A stretch of DNA of 64,000 nt from PCRC01 sp017848435 (GTDB lineage Bacteria; Pseudomonadota; Gammaproteobacteria; Burkholderiales; Burkholderiaceae_C): positions 2,604,001 through 2,668,000 of the forward strand of contig OZ260072.1 in the NCBI GenBank assembly GCA_965284315.1, given 5' to 3'. The translations under genes were made by a program, and so were the position numbers. Under the pieces are notes generated by a model. It made no database searches. It saw nothing but the letters and a program-made list of their open reading frames with translations, and had not been told where the DNA came from. Positions 17,419 through 26,482 of this stretch are shown piece after piece; the first letter of the stretch is position 1, and every line of letters begins with the position of its first letter.

Positions 17419-17673
17419 TTAGTTGCGGTCAGCCTGTGCAGGACGCTCGCCCTGGAAGCTGGTGGTGTCCGCGCTCATGGGGGCGGGTGTCTGTGCGCTG
17501 TTGTCAAGCGTGGCGGGTGCCGGCACGCCACCGCTTTGGTTTTGGGTCGTCACGGCGTTGTCGGTGCCTTGCGGGTTCAGCGACGCGTCGGGCCGTTGTG
17601 CGTAGGCCATGCTGATGGCGCCGACGAGGGCAGCGGCGGCGACGGTCGTGGTCAGGATTTTGGACGTGTTCAT
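17419..17673 (-). CDS. Small secreted protein, 84 aa, unknown function
   Basis: A signal peptide is clear (ILTTTVAAAALVGAISMAYA, cleavage after AYA at about residue 25). The mature part of about 58 residues is low-complexity, rich in Gln, Asn, Thr, Pro and Ala, without cysteines or recognisable motifs. AGGAG lies seven bases before the ATG. It is probably a small periplasmic or secreted protein. It is on the same strand as the two upstream-numbered transpeptidase genes but separated from them by a strong hairpin. Confidence 0.72.
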   Translation of the reverse strand: MNTSKILTTTVAAAALVGAISMAYAQRPDASLNPQGTDNAVTTQNQSGGVPAPATLDNSAQTPAPMSADTTSFQGERPAQADRN

Positions 17674-17981
17674 AGAAGCTCCTTGAATGCCTTGGAAGGC
17701 AGTGGTTTCGGTGAATGGCCGGCCTCATTGCCGACTGATTTCACTGTACCGACCGGAGCTCAAACATGGTGTCGGCACAGCGCTGCGGGTGGTGTAGGAC
17801 AGGGCAGGTCACAAAAAGTAAGCGCGCATGGCCCCCAAGGCCCCTCAGCAATGCCAGACAGCGCCTTTGAGCGCTGTTTTCAAGCATTTTGTGCCATGGG
17901 CCTTAGTGAAATCTGGAAAGTTTGCTATTTATTCAATAGCAAATCGTGGCGCTTGTGTGGCCTGACCCAGCCCAGGCGCGG
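17674..17981. other. 308-base gap with a repeat and a hairpin, no gene
   Basis: The gap holds the presumed promoter of the small secreted gene (minus strand), an ACAGCGC/GCGCTGT hairpin with a TTTT tail at about 17858-17880, and dispersed repeat copy A. I see no credible coding frame. Confidence 0.6.
17877..17950 (+). repeat. Dispersed palindromic repeat, copy A
   Basis: This 74-base unit runs from TTTTCAAGC through TTAGTGAAATCT to the palindrome TTGCTATTTATTCAATAGCAA and ATCGTGG. It matches copy B (44081) and the minus-strand copy C (33152) in order and spacing of blocks. Confidence 0.65.
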
Positions 17982-18452
17982 TCAAAGAAAGCGCTCCAGC
18001 AGGCGGCGCGAGGGGCGGTCAAGCGCGTGCATGTCGGCAATGCGGAACAGCACGCCCTCACCACTGGCAATCAGCAAAGCACCGCCCCCCAGGCGGCGGA
18101 TGTCTTCTTCCCCCTTGAGCACCAGCCGCGTGTCGCCGCGGTCGGTTTTGACGTCCCAGGTACTGGGCGTGGAGTAGGTGGACACGCTGCGCAGCTGCAG
18201 GATCTGGGGCGCAAAGTCGCGGGTGGCGAGTTCTTCTTCCAGCAGCTGGCGGGTCGCCTCTGGCAGCTCATCCAGATTCGGTACCCACAGCACCTCGTGG
18301 CCGTCTGCGCTGATGAGCGACAGGCCCAGCTTGGGCGCACCCACGGGGAAGGCGCGCACTGGCGTCACGCCGGTGTGGGCGTGGCCATCGGTGGTGGTCA
18401 GGACCAGACGGCCGAAGGGGTTGCGGTCGAGTTGAAATTCTGGGGCGGTCAT
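17982..18452 (-). CDS. DUF1854 protein linked to cyanophycin genes
   Basis: Protein of 156 aa that I recognise as the DUF1854 family, which recurs beside cyanophycin synthetase genes in betaproteobacteria; its biochemical role is unknown. It is soluble, with the N-terminal FQLDRNPFGRLVLTTTDG block and a central HEVLWVPNLDELPEATRQLL segment typical of the family. The start overlaps the stop of the upstream ABC transporter gene by four bases, so the two are translationally coupled and probably act together. Assignment to the family is from memory of motif and neighbourhood, not from a search. Confidence 0.8.
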   Translation of the reverse strand: MTAPEFQLDRNPFGRLVLTTTDGHAHTGVTPVRAFPVGAPKLGLSLISADGHEVLWVPNLDELPEATRQLLEEELATRDFAPQILQLRSVSTYSTPSTWDVKTDRGDTRLVLKGEEDIRRLGGGALLIASGEGVLFRIADMHALDRPSRRLLERFL

Positions 18453-20764
18453 CCGAGGTGCGCTCCGGTGGTGGCCGGCACGGCGGCGGGCTGGGCTGGC
18501 AGGGCCAGGCCGTTGTCGAGGGGGGCGTCGAGGGCGGCGTCGGCTTCCGCCTTGCGCGCCTGGGCGTCGTAGAGGCGGAAGTAGGCGCCTTTGCGCGCCA
18601 TCAGCTCGTCGTGCGGGCCGACCTCAACAACCTGGCCGCGGTCCATCACCACCAACCGGTCGGCCTTGCGCAGGGTGGACAGGCGGTGGGCGATGGCGAT
18701 GGTGGTGCGGCCCTGGACGAGGTTGTCGAGCGCCTTCTGGATTTCCTTTTCGGTCTCGGTGTCCACCGACGAGGTGGCTTCGTCCAGGATGAGGATGCGC
18801 GGGTCGATCAGCAGCGCGCGGGCGATGCTGATGCGCTGGCGTTCGCCACCGCTCAGGCCCTGGCCGCGTTCGCCCACCAGCGAGTCGTAGCCCAGCGGCA
18901 GGCGCAGGATGAACTCGTGCGCGTGCGCTGCACGGGCGGCGGCGACGATCTCTTCGCGTGTGGCGTCGGGTTTGCCGTAGGCGATGTTTTCGGCCACAGT
19001 GCCAAAAAACAGGAACGGCTCCTGCAGCACCAGGCCCACATGGCGGCGGTAGCTGGCCACGCCAAAACGGCGGATGTCGGTGCCGTCAACGCGGATGCTG
19101 CCGTCGGTGACGTCGTAGAAGCGGCAGATCAGGTTGACCAGCGTGCTTTTGCCGGAGCCGCTGTGGCCCACCAGGCCGATCATCTCGCCGGGCTCGATGG
19201 TTAGGTTCAGGCCACGGATCACCGCCCGGTTGCCATACCGGAAACCGAGGTTGTTCATCTCGATGCGGCCCTGCAGCGACGCCGGCTCGACCGGCTGCGC
19301 CGGCTCGGGCACGTTGGAGACGTGGTCCAGGATGTCAAAGATGCGCTTGGCGCCGGCGGCGGCCTTCTGCGTGACCGAAACAATGCGGCTCATCGAATCG
19401 AGCCGGGTGTAGAAACGCCCGATGTAGGCGAGGAAGGCGGTCAACACACCCACGGTGATCTGGCTGTGGCTGACCAGCCAGATGCCAAACGCCCAGACCA
19501 CCAGCAGACCCATGTCGGTCAACAGCGACACGGTGGGCGAGAACAGCGACCAGGTCTTGTTCAGACGGTCATTGACAGCCAGGTTGTGTTTGTTGGCTTC
19601 GTGGAAGCGCTTGGACTCGCGTTTCTCCTGAGCAAAGGCCTTGACCACGCGGACGCCGGGAATGGTGTCGGCCAGCACGTTGGTGACCTCGCCCCAGACG
19701 CGGTCGATCTTCTCAAAACCGGTGCGCAGCCGGTCGCGCACGACGTGGATCATCCAGGCAATGAAAGGCAGCGGCACCAGCGTGATCAGCGCCAGCCAGG
19801 GGTTGATGGAGAACAGAATGACCGAGGTCATCACGATCATCACCACGTCGGTGGCGAAGTCGAGCGCGTGCAGCGAGAGAAAGACAGAGATGCGGTCGGT
19901 TTCCGACCCGATGCGCGCGATCAGGTCGCCGGTGCGTTTGCCGCCAAAGTAGTCCAGCGACAGCTGCAGCAGGTGGTCGAACGCGGCGGTGCGCAGGTCG
20001 GCCGCGATGCGCTCCGAGACGAGCGACAGCAGGTAGGTGCGGGCCCAGCCCAGCCCCCAGGCGGTGAGTGCGGCGCCAAACAGGCCCGCCAGCAGCATGG
20101 CCACCAGCCCGGGCGGAATTTGCTGGCCGTTCTGGAACGGGATCAGCACGTCGTCCATCAGCGGGATGGTGAGGTAAGGCGGAATCAGCGTGGCGGCGGT
20201 GGACGTCATCGTCAGTGCAAAGCCCATGGCCAGCTGTTTTTTGTAGGGCTGTGCAAAGCGCCACAGCCGCAGCAGCACCCAGGTGGACGGTGGCTCGTGT
20301 TTCTCCTGCGTGAACAGGCCAGGCTCGTCGCTCTCTTCCGGCTCTGCGGGAACGGTGGGGTCTGCTGGCACGGCATTGGACCGCAAGGCCTCAGACTGCT
20401 CTTCAAACTGCTTCAACAGGCGCAGGGCTGGCAGGCTCATAGCCAGCGTGAAGCGCCAGCGGCCCACACAGGCGGTGGTGTCGTGCAGTTCCAGCGTGCC
20501 AATGCCGGCGTGGTCGGTGTAGTGCAGCGTCAGGCCGGGCTGGAGCGTCCAGGCGTTCCACGACACACTGCCGTTGCCGGAAGCCAGAAAGCGGTGGGAG
20601 GTCAGCACCAGCGTCTGCTGGGCGAACCGCAGTGTGGGGTCAAGGTCAACCACCAGCTCGGCTAACACGTTCTCATGGTCAGTGAGCACGGCCTGCAGAC
20701 CAGCTGCGGCAGGCTCTGGCATCTTGTTTTTTTCGGTGACTTGAGGGTGTTGCATTTGTTGCAT
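18449..20764 (-). CDS. ABC exporter (TM-NBD fusion) associated with cyanophycin metabolism
   Basis: Half-transporter of about 771 aa with an unusual N-terminal soluble domain (about 15-150, a beta-rich region with LVLTSHRFLASG and LELHDTTACVGRWRF). Six membrane helices (about 200-500) and a C-terminal ATPase follow. The ATPase has Walker A GLVGHSGSGKST, signature LSGGERQR and Walker B ILILDEATSS. It resembles lipid-A/peptide-type exporters, but the gene pairs with DUF1854 and stands divergent to cphA', the pattern of the cyanophycin-associated ABC transporter. The start is uncertain: ATG at 20764 is used, with ATG at 20755 and 20722 as alternatives and none with a good ribosome site. Substrate is unknown. 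Confidence 0.85.
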   Translation of the reverse strand: MQQMQHPQVTEKNKMPEPAAAGLQAVLTDHENVLAELVVDLDPTLRFAQQTLVLTSHRFLASGNGSVSWNAWTLQPGLTLHYTDHAGIGTLELHDTTACVGRWRFTLAMSLPALRLLKQFEEQSEALRSNAVPADPTVPAEPEESDEPGLFTQEKHEPPSTWVLLRLWRFAQPYKKQLAMGFALTMTSTAATLIPPYLTIPLMDDVLIPFQNGQQIPPGLVAMLLAGLFGAALTAWGLGWARTYLLSLVSERIAADLRTAAFDHLLQLSLDYFGGKRTGDLIARIGSETDRISVFLSLHALDFATDVVMIVMTSVILFSINPWLALITLVPLPFIAWMIHVVRDRLRTGFEKIDRVWGEVTNVLADTIPGVRVVKAFAQEKRESKRFHEANKHNLAVNDRLNKTWSLFSPTVSLLTDMGLLVVWAFGIWLVSHSQITVGVLTAFLAYIGRFYTRLDSMSRIVSVTQKAAAGAKRIFDILDHVSNVPEPAQPVEPASLQGRIEMNNLGFRYGNRAVIRGLNLTIEPGEMIGLVGHSGSGKSTLVNLICRFYDVTDGSIRVDGTDIRRFGVASYRRHVGLVLQEPFLFFGTVAENIAYGKPDATREEIVAAARAAHAHEFILRLPLGYDSLVGERGQGLSGGERQRISIARALLIDPRILILDEATSSVDTETEKEIQKALDNLVQGRTTIAIAHRLSTLRKADRLVVMDRGQVVEVGPHDELMARKGAYFRLYDAQARKAEADAALDAPLDNGLALPAQPAAVPATTGAHLG

Positions 20765-20963
20765 TTTGAATCTGGGCGAGGGCCACGCGGCGGCGGTCTT
20801 GGGAACGACCATACAGCCCGGCCCTGTATGCAACGCATGAGCCACCGCCTGTGCCGACCTGCAGCGGCTATTTTTATCCATGCAACGGGTGGCTGAACCT
20901 AAAATCAGTGCCACAGGCCGGTCTTTTGGCCCTTTTCCCCATTCCGCATTTCACGCAGAGCCC

Positions 20964-23171
20964 ATGAGCCACATCAAAGACATCGCGCTGTTGCGCATCA
21001 ATTATCTGCGCGGTCCCAACATCTGGACGTACCGCCCTGTGCTGGAGGTCTGGCTCGATCTGGGCGAACTCGAAGAACTGCCGTCCGACAAAATGCCCGG
21101 CTTCACCGACCGCCTGGTGGCCCTGCTGCCGGGTCTGGCCGAGCACCATTGTGGTGTGGGTGAGGTGGGGGGCTTCCTGCAGAGGCTGCACGGCGGCACC
21201 TGGGCGGGCCACATCCTGGAGCACGTGGTCATCGAGTTGCTGAACCTGGCCGGCATGCCCACCGGCTTTGGCCAGACCCGCAGCACCTCCAGGCATGGCG
21301 TCTACCGCATGGTGTTTCGGGCCCGCGACGAACAGGTGGCGCGCACCGCGCTAGAACTGGGCCACCGCCTGCTGATGTCGGTCATCAACAGCCAGCCGTA
21401 TGACGTGGCGCCTGCGGTGGCCACGCTCCGCGAACGGATTGACGACTGCTACCTGGGCCCCAGCACCGCCTGCATTGTCACCGCCGCGACAGATCGGGGC
21501 ATTCCGCACATCCGTTTGAACGACGGCAATCTGGTCCAGTTGGGCCACGGTGCCCGCCAGCGGCGCATCTGGACCGCCGAGAGCGAATTCACCAGCGCCA
21601 TTGCCGAAGGCATTGCCAGCGACAAGGACCTGACCAAAACCCTGCTGACCGCCTGCGGTGTGCCGGTGCCCGAAGGCCAGGTGGCCACCAGCCCAGAACA
21701 CGCCTGGGAACTGGCGCAAGACATTGGGCTGCCGGTGGTGGTCAAACCGTCGAACGCCAACCATGGCCGTGGCGTCACGCTGGACCTGAGCCGCCAGGAA
21801 GAGATCGAAGCCGCTTGGCGCCTGGCCGACCCGGAGGGGCGCGAGGTGCTGGTGGAGCGCTTCATCCGTGGCGAAGAGCACCGCCTGCTGGTGGTGGGCA
21901 ACAAAGTGGTGGCCGCAGCCCGCGGCGAGGTGGTCAGCATCACCGGCAACGGCCAGTCCACCGTGGCCGAACTGATCGACAGCCAGGTCAACACCGACCC
22001 GCGCCGTGGCATTGAAGAAGAGTTCCCGCTGGAAACCATCCTGGTCCACAAGGATGCGGCGGTGCAGCTCGAACTGCAGCGCCAGGGCCTGGGGCCTGAC
22101 GCGGTGCCCGAAACGGGCCGCGTCGTGGTGGTCCAGCGCAATGGCAACGTGGCCATCGACTGCACCGACGACGTGCACGCCGAAGTGGCCGCCACCGCCG
22201 TGCTGGCCGCACGGGTGGTGGGGCTGGACATTGCCGGCATCGACATGGTCGCGCAGGACATTTCCCGCCCGCTGCAAGAGCAGGGCGGTGCGATCGTCGA
22301 GGTCAATGCCGGCCCCGGCCTGCTGATGCACCTGAAGCCCGCCGAAGGCGTGCCCCGCCCAGTGGGCCAGGCGATTGCCGACCACCTGTTCCCACAGACC
22401 GACAACGGCCGTATCCCCATCGTCGGTGTGGCGGGCTCCGAGGGCACCCACACCATTGCCCGGCTGATTGCCTGGCTGGTGCACCTGGGGGGCACCTCGG
22501 TCGGGCTAGCTTGCCGCGATGGCCTGTTCCTTGACAACCGCTGCGTGGACCACGGCGACAACGCCCGTTGGGCCAGTGGGCACCGTTTGATGATGAACCG
22601 CAGCATCCACGCGGCGGTGATCGAAAACTGCGCCGACCACATCCTACGCGACGGCCTGGCCTACGACCGCTGCCGCGTTGGCGTCGTCACCGACCTGTTG
22701 GGCGCCGAGGCGCTGGCCGAGTTCGACATTGCCGAATCCGATCAGCTGGTCAAAGTGCTGCGGACCCAGGTGGACGTGGTGCTGGCCGACGGCACCGCCG
22801 TGCTCAACGCCGCCGACGAACGCATTGCCGACATGGCCCGTTTGTGCGATGGCGACGTGACCCTCTATGCCGCCGATGGCACCTTGCCCGTGCTGGCCAG
22901 CCACCGGGCCGACGGTGGCCGCACCGTCAGCTGGCGCAATGGCCAGCTGGTGCTGGCCACGGGCACCAGCGAGACGCCGCTGGCCCTCAGCGACAAGCTG
23001 CGCGGCTGGCGCGATGAACCCGACGGTTCGGCCCGCCTCGCGGTGGTGATGCCCGCCGTTGCCGCCGCCTGGGCCATGGACATCTCGCTGGACCTGATTG
23101 CCGTGGGCATCGAAACCTTTGCCTGGTCGGCACCTGTGGCCGTTCGTGCGGCGGTGCCCCATGCGCTTTGA
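20964..23171 (+). CDS. cphA': Cyanophycin synthetase-like protein CphA'
   Basis: The 735-aa protein has the CphA architecture: an N-terminal domain (HILEHVVIELLNLAG near residue 85), an ATP-grasp domain (about 210-480, with VVVKPSNANHGRGVTLDL and VEVNAGPGLLMHL), and a Mur-ligase-like C-terminal domain. In true CphA the last domain adds arginine and starts with a GTNGKTTT P-loop; here it reads VAGSEGTHTIARL, lacking the P-loop Lys, and the domain is shorter. The arginine-adding site is therefore probably inactive or altered. It lies directly upstream of cphA (39 bases), a pairing known in betaproteobacteria. It could prime, assist or replace part of CphA's work. Confidence 0.88.
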   Translation: MSHIKDIALLRINYLRGPNIWTYRPVLEVWLDLGELEELPSDKMPGFTDRLVALLPGLAEHHCGVGEVGGFLQRLHGGTWAGHILEHVVIELLNLAGMPTGFGQTRSTSRHGVYRMVFRARDEQVARTALELGHRLLMSVINSQPYDVAPAVATLRERIDDCYLGPSTACIVTAATDRGIPHIRLNDGNLVQLGHGARQRRIWTAESEFTSAIAEGIASDKDLTKTLLTACGVPVPEGQVATSPEHAWELAQDIGLPVVVKPSNANHGRGVTLDLSRQEEIEAAWRLADPEGREVLVERFIRGEEHRLLVVGNKVVAAARGEVVSITGNGQSTVAELIDSQVNTDPRRGIEEEFPLETILVHKDAAVQLELQRQGLGPDAVPETGRVVVVQRNGNVAIDCTDDVHAEVAATAVLAARVVGLDIAGIDMVAQDISRPLQEQGGAIVEVNAGPGLLMHLKPAEGVPRPVGQAIADHLFPQTDNGRIPIVGVAGSEGTHTIARLIAWLVHLGGTSVGLACRDGLFLDNRCVDHGDNARWASGHRLMMNRSIHAAVIENCADHILRDGLAYDRCRVGVVTDLLGAEALAEFDIAESDQLVKVLRTQVDVVLADGTAVLNAADERIADMARLCDGDVTLYAADGTLPVLASHRADGGRTVSWRNGQLVLATGTSETPLALSDKLRGWRDEPDGSARLAVVMPAVAAAWAMDISLDLIAVGIETFAWSAPVAVRAAVPHAL

Positions 23172-23210
23172 CCTTTTTCCTGACAACCACACCAACACAA
23201 GGCTCATCCG

Positions 23211-25820
23211 ATGGAAGTGACCCGAATCCGCGCCCTGCGTGGGCCCAACCTCTGGAGCCGGCACACGGCCATGGAGGCTGTTGTGTCCTGCGCATCCACC
23301 GAGCGCGCCATGGCCGACCTGCCTGGTTTCGAGACCCGCTTGCGTGCCCTGTGCCCGGCCATTGGCGCCTTGCGCCCGGCATCGCCCACCAGCCAGGTCA
23401 CCCTGGCCCATGTGCTCGAAGCCGCCACGCTGGCCTTGCAGGCCCAGGCCGGCTGCCCCGTGACCTTCAGCCGCACCTCCGAGACCTCGGAGGACGGCAT
23501 CTACCAGGTGGTGGTGGAGTACAGCGAAGAAGCCGTTGGCCGGATGGCGCTCGACGTGGCCTGCGAACTGATCGCCGCCGCACTGGCAGACCAGCCCTTC
23601 GACTCGGTCGCGGCCATCCAACGCATGCGCGAACTGGACGAAGACGAGCGCCTCGGCCCCAGCACCGGTGCCATTGTCTACGCCGCCGTGGCGCGTGGCA
23701 TTCCCTACCGGCGCCTGACGCAGGGCAGTCTGGTCCAGTTTGGCTGGGGCTCACGCCAGCGCCGCATCCAGGCGGCCGAGATTGACGCCACCAGCGCGGT
23801 GTCGGAAGCGATTGCACAAGACAAAGACCTGACCAAGCAGCTGCTGCACGCGGCCGGTGTGCCTGTGCCACGCGGACGCCCGGTCACGGACATGGACGAC
23901 GCCTGGGCCGTGGCCAACGAAGTCGGCCTGCCGGTAGTGGTGAAGCCGCAGGACGGCAACCAGGGCAAAGGCGTCACGGTCAACATCGTGACCCGCGAGC
24001 ACCTGGAAGTGGCCTACCGCGCCGCCGCCGAGATCGGCCAGGTGATGGTGGAAAGCTTTCTGCCCGGCAACGACTACCGCATGCTGGTGGTGGGCCACCA
24101 GCTGGTGGCTGCCGCGCGCCGCGACCCGCCCAATGTGATCGGTGACGGTGAGCACACGGTGCAGCAACTGGTGCAGTTGGTCAACAGCGACCCGCGCCGG
24201 GGCGATGGCCATGCCACCTCGCTGACCAAGATCCGCTTCGACGACATCGCCGTCGCCCGTCTGCACGCCCAGGGCTTGCAACCCGATTCGGTGCCCGAAA
24301 AAGGGTGCCGCGTGGTGCTGCGCAACAACGCCAACCTCAGCACCGGTGGCTCGGCCACCGACGTGACCGAAGACGTGCACCCCGAGGTGGCCGCCCGCGC
24401 AGTGGCTGCGGCGCGGATGATCGGGCTCGACGTGTGTGGCGTGGACATCGTCTGCGAAAGCGTGCTGCGGCCACTGGAAGAACAACATGGTGGTGTGGTC
24501 GAGGTCAATGCCGCGCCCGGCCTGCGCATGCACCTGTCGCCCTCGTTCGGCAAAGGACGGCTGGTGGGCGAGGCGATCGTGAACAGCATCTTCCCGCCCG
24601 GCAACGATGGTCGGATTCCGGTGATTGCCGTGACCGGCACGAACGGCAAGACCACCACCGCACGGCTGATCACCCATTTACTGGCCAGCACCGGCCTGCG
24701 CGTTGGCATGACCAACACCGATGGCGTCTACGTCAATGGCAAACAGACCGACAGCGGCGACTGCAGCGGCCCGCGCAGTGCCCGCAACGTGCTGATGCAC
24801 CCCGAGGTTGATGCGGCGGTGTTCGAGACCGCGCGCGGCGGCATCCTGCGCGAAGGCCTGGGCTTTGACCGTTGCCAGGTGGCTGTGGTCACCAACATCG
24901 GCGTGGGCGACCACCTGGGTCTCAACTACATCACCACGGTGGACGATCTGGCCGTGCTGAAACGGGTGATTGTTCAAAACGTGGCGCCCACCGGCTACGC
25001 GGTGCTCAACGCGGCCGACCCGATCACGGCGGCCATGGCGTCGAGCTGCCCCGGCAGCGTGATTTACTTTGCCGCCGACCGCAACCACCCGGTCATGGCC
25101 ACCCACCGTGCGCAGGGCCACCGCACGGTGTACGTGGACGGTGATGCGGTGATCGCCGCCGACGGCGCACGCCGCGAGCGCTTTCCGCTGCGCGGCATTC
25201 CCATCACCCGCAATGGCGTCATCGGTTTTCAGGTCGAAAACGCCATGGCTGCCGTGGCTGCCGCCTGGGGTGCCGGCCTGAGCTGGGACGCGGTGCGCAG
25301 TGGCCTGGCCAGTTTTCTGAACGACGCCGACAACGCGCCCGGCCGCTTCAATGTGATGGACTACTGCGGCGCCACCGTGATCGCTGACTACGGCCACAAC
25401 CCGGACGCCATGCGCGCGCTGGTGTCTGCGGTGGATGCGATGCCCGCCAAGCGCCGCATGGTTGTCATCAGCTGCGCCGGTGACCGGCGCGACCAGGACA
25501 TCAGCGACCAGACCATGATCCTTGGCGACGCGTTCGACAGCGTTGTGCTGTACGAAGACGCCTGCCAGCGTGGCCGTGCCGATGGCGAGGTCTTCAAATT
25601 GATGCGCGAGGGCCTGGTGAACGCCAAGCGCGCGCGCGACGTGGTGGAAATCCGAGGCGAGTTCACAGCGATTGACCAGGCACTGGCGCGGCTGGAACCC
25701 GGCGACCTGTGTCTGGTGCTGGTCGACCAGGTGGAAGAAGCGCTGGCGCATCTGGCCCAGCGCTGCGCGGCTGCTGCACCGGCTGCCCAGCGGGCCGAAG
25801 GCGTCGCCACAACTGGTTAA
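23211..25820 (+). CDS. cphA: Cyanophycin synthetase CphA
   Basis: CphA makes the storage polymer multi-L-arginyl-poly-L-aspartate from Asp and Arg with ATP, without a ribosome. The protein has 869 aa, a normal length. The N-terminal domain is followed by an ATP-grasp domain (about 220-490; VVVKPQDGNQGKGVTVNI, VVEVNAAPGLRMHL) that adds Asp. The Mur-ligase-like domain has an intact P-loop VTGTNGKTTTARL at about residue 473, plus FETARGGILREGLGFD and DYGHNPDAM. The polymer can accumulate as cytoplasmic granules. No cyanophycinase (cphB) gene is visible in the window. Confidence 0.95.
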   Translation: MEVTRIRALRGPNLWSRHTAMEAVVSCASTERAMADLPGFETRLRALCPAIGALRPASPTSQVTLAHVLEAATLALQAQAGCPVTFSRTSETSEDGIYQVVVEYSEEAVGRMALDVACELIAAALADQPFDSVAAIQRMRELDEDERLGPSTGAIVYAAVARGIPYRRLTQGSLVQFGWGSRQRRIQAAEIDATSAVSEAIAQDKDLTKQLLHAAGVPVPRGRPVTDMDDAWAVANEVGLPVVVKPQDGNQGKGVTVNIVTREHLEVAYRAAAEIGQVMVESFLPGNDYRMLVVGHQLVAAARRDPPNVIGDGEHTVQQLVQLVNSDPRRGDGHATSLTKIRFDDIAVARLHAQGLQPDSVPEKGCRVVLRNNANLSTGGSATDVTEDVHPEVAARAVAAARMIGLDVCGVDIVCESVLRPLEEQHGGVVEVNAAPGLRMHLSPSFGKGRLVGEAIVNSIFPPGNDGRIPVIAVTGTNGKTTTARLITHLLASTGLRVGMTNTDGVYVNGKQTDSGDCSGPRSARNVLMHPEVDAAVFETARGGILREGLGFDRCQVAVVTNIGVGDHLGLNYITTVDDLAVLKRVIVQNVAPTGYAVLNAADPITAAMASSCPGSVIYFAADRNHPVMATHRAQGHRTVYVDGDAVIAADGARRERFPLRGIPITRNGVIGFQVENAMAAVAAAWGAGLSWDAVRSGLASFLNDADNAPGRFNVMDYCGATVIADYGHNPDAMRALVSAVDAMPAKRRMVVISCAGDRRDQDISDQTMILGDAFDSVVLYEDACQRGRADGEVFKLMREGLVNAKRARDVVEIRGEFTAIDQALARLEPGDLCLVLVDQVEEALAHLAQRCAAAAPAAQRAEGVATTG

Positions 25821-25830
25821 GATAGATTGC

Positions 25831-26475
25831 ATGCCGAGTTACACCACGCCCTTTGAAATCCATGTGCATGGCGAAGTGCCGCTGCGCGAAGACGTTGGCT
25901 ACAACCAGTTGCAGGACGCGCTGATGCCGCTCTGGCGCTACGCCGGTGCCAAGTCCCTGGCCGATGGCGCTGCCAGCAGCTACGAAGAAGAGCCCGGCAT
26001 CAAGTTCGACCCACAGGCCCACCTGCTGCGCATCTGCTGGACCGTGCCCGGCAACGACGACTTCCGCCAGGCGGTGGACGAAATGTGCATGGCGCTGAAC
26101 GAACTGGCCCTGAGCGGTGCGCCGATCGAGGTCACCTTCTACGACACCGAGTTCGACGAAGACGAAGCCGGTGACAGCGGCGAAGAGGGCGACGGCAGCC
26201 GGGACGACTTTGCCATGTACTTTGTTGGCCCCACGCCGGCGGCCATCATGCAGGTGCAGCGCGACCTGCTGGTGCAGGACGTGGTTAACCTGATGGAACG
26301 GCATTTCGACAACAGCGAACTGTCCGACGTGGTGGCTTCGGTAGACCGTTTGTTCGAGCGCCGGTTTGACGCTTTGGCCAGTTCCATGCAATTGGGCAAG
26401 CCCCCCCGGGGTTCCGGCGGCGCGCCGGGTGGCAGTGGCCACGGCGGTGGGCGCAAGCCGCGCCACCTGCACTGA
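25831..26475 (+). CDS. Conserved hypothetical protein downstream of cphA, 214 aa
   Basis: The gene starts ten bases after the cphA stop at ATG 25831 and is almost surely co-transcribed. The soluble protein has a beta-rich first half (YTTPFEIHVHGEVPLRED, LRICWTVPGNDDFR), a strongly acidic stretch (FDEDEAGDSGEEGDG near 108-122), a helical C-terminal half, and a Gly/Arg/His-rich tail. I do not recognise a functional domain. The neighbourhood suggests a link to cyanophycin metabolism, and the acidic and basic patches could touch the polymer or CphA, but this is inference. It converges with the TetR gene, whose stop is seven bases away. Confidence 0.75.
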   Translation: MPSYTTPFEIHVHGEVPLREDVGYNQLQDALMPLWRYAGAKSLADGAASSYEEEPGIKFDPQAHLLRICWTVPGNDDFRQAVDEMCMALNELALSGAPIEVTFYDTEFDEDEAGDSGEEGDGSRDDFAMYFVGPTPAAIMQVQRDLLVQDVVNLMERHFDNSELSDVVASVDRLFERRFDALASSMQLGKPPRGSGGAPGGSGHGGGRKPRHLH

Positions 26476-26482
26476 CCCGCCT

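Noticed and set aside
19322..20665. 447-codon plus-strand frame opposite the ABC transporter
   Set aside because: His/Gln/Gly-rich with no motif; the opposite strand has a complete transporter.
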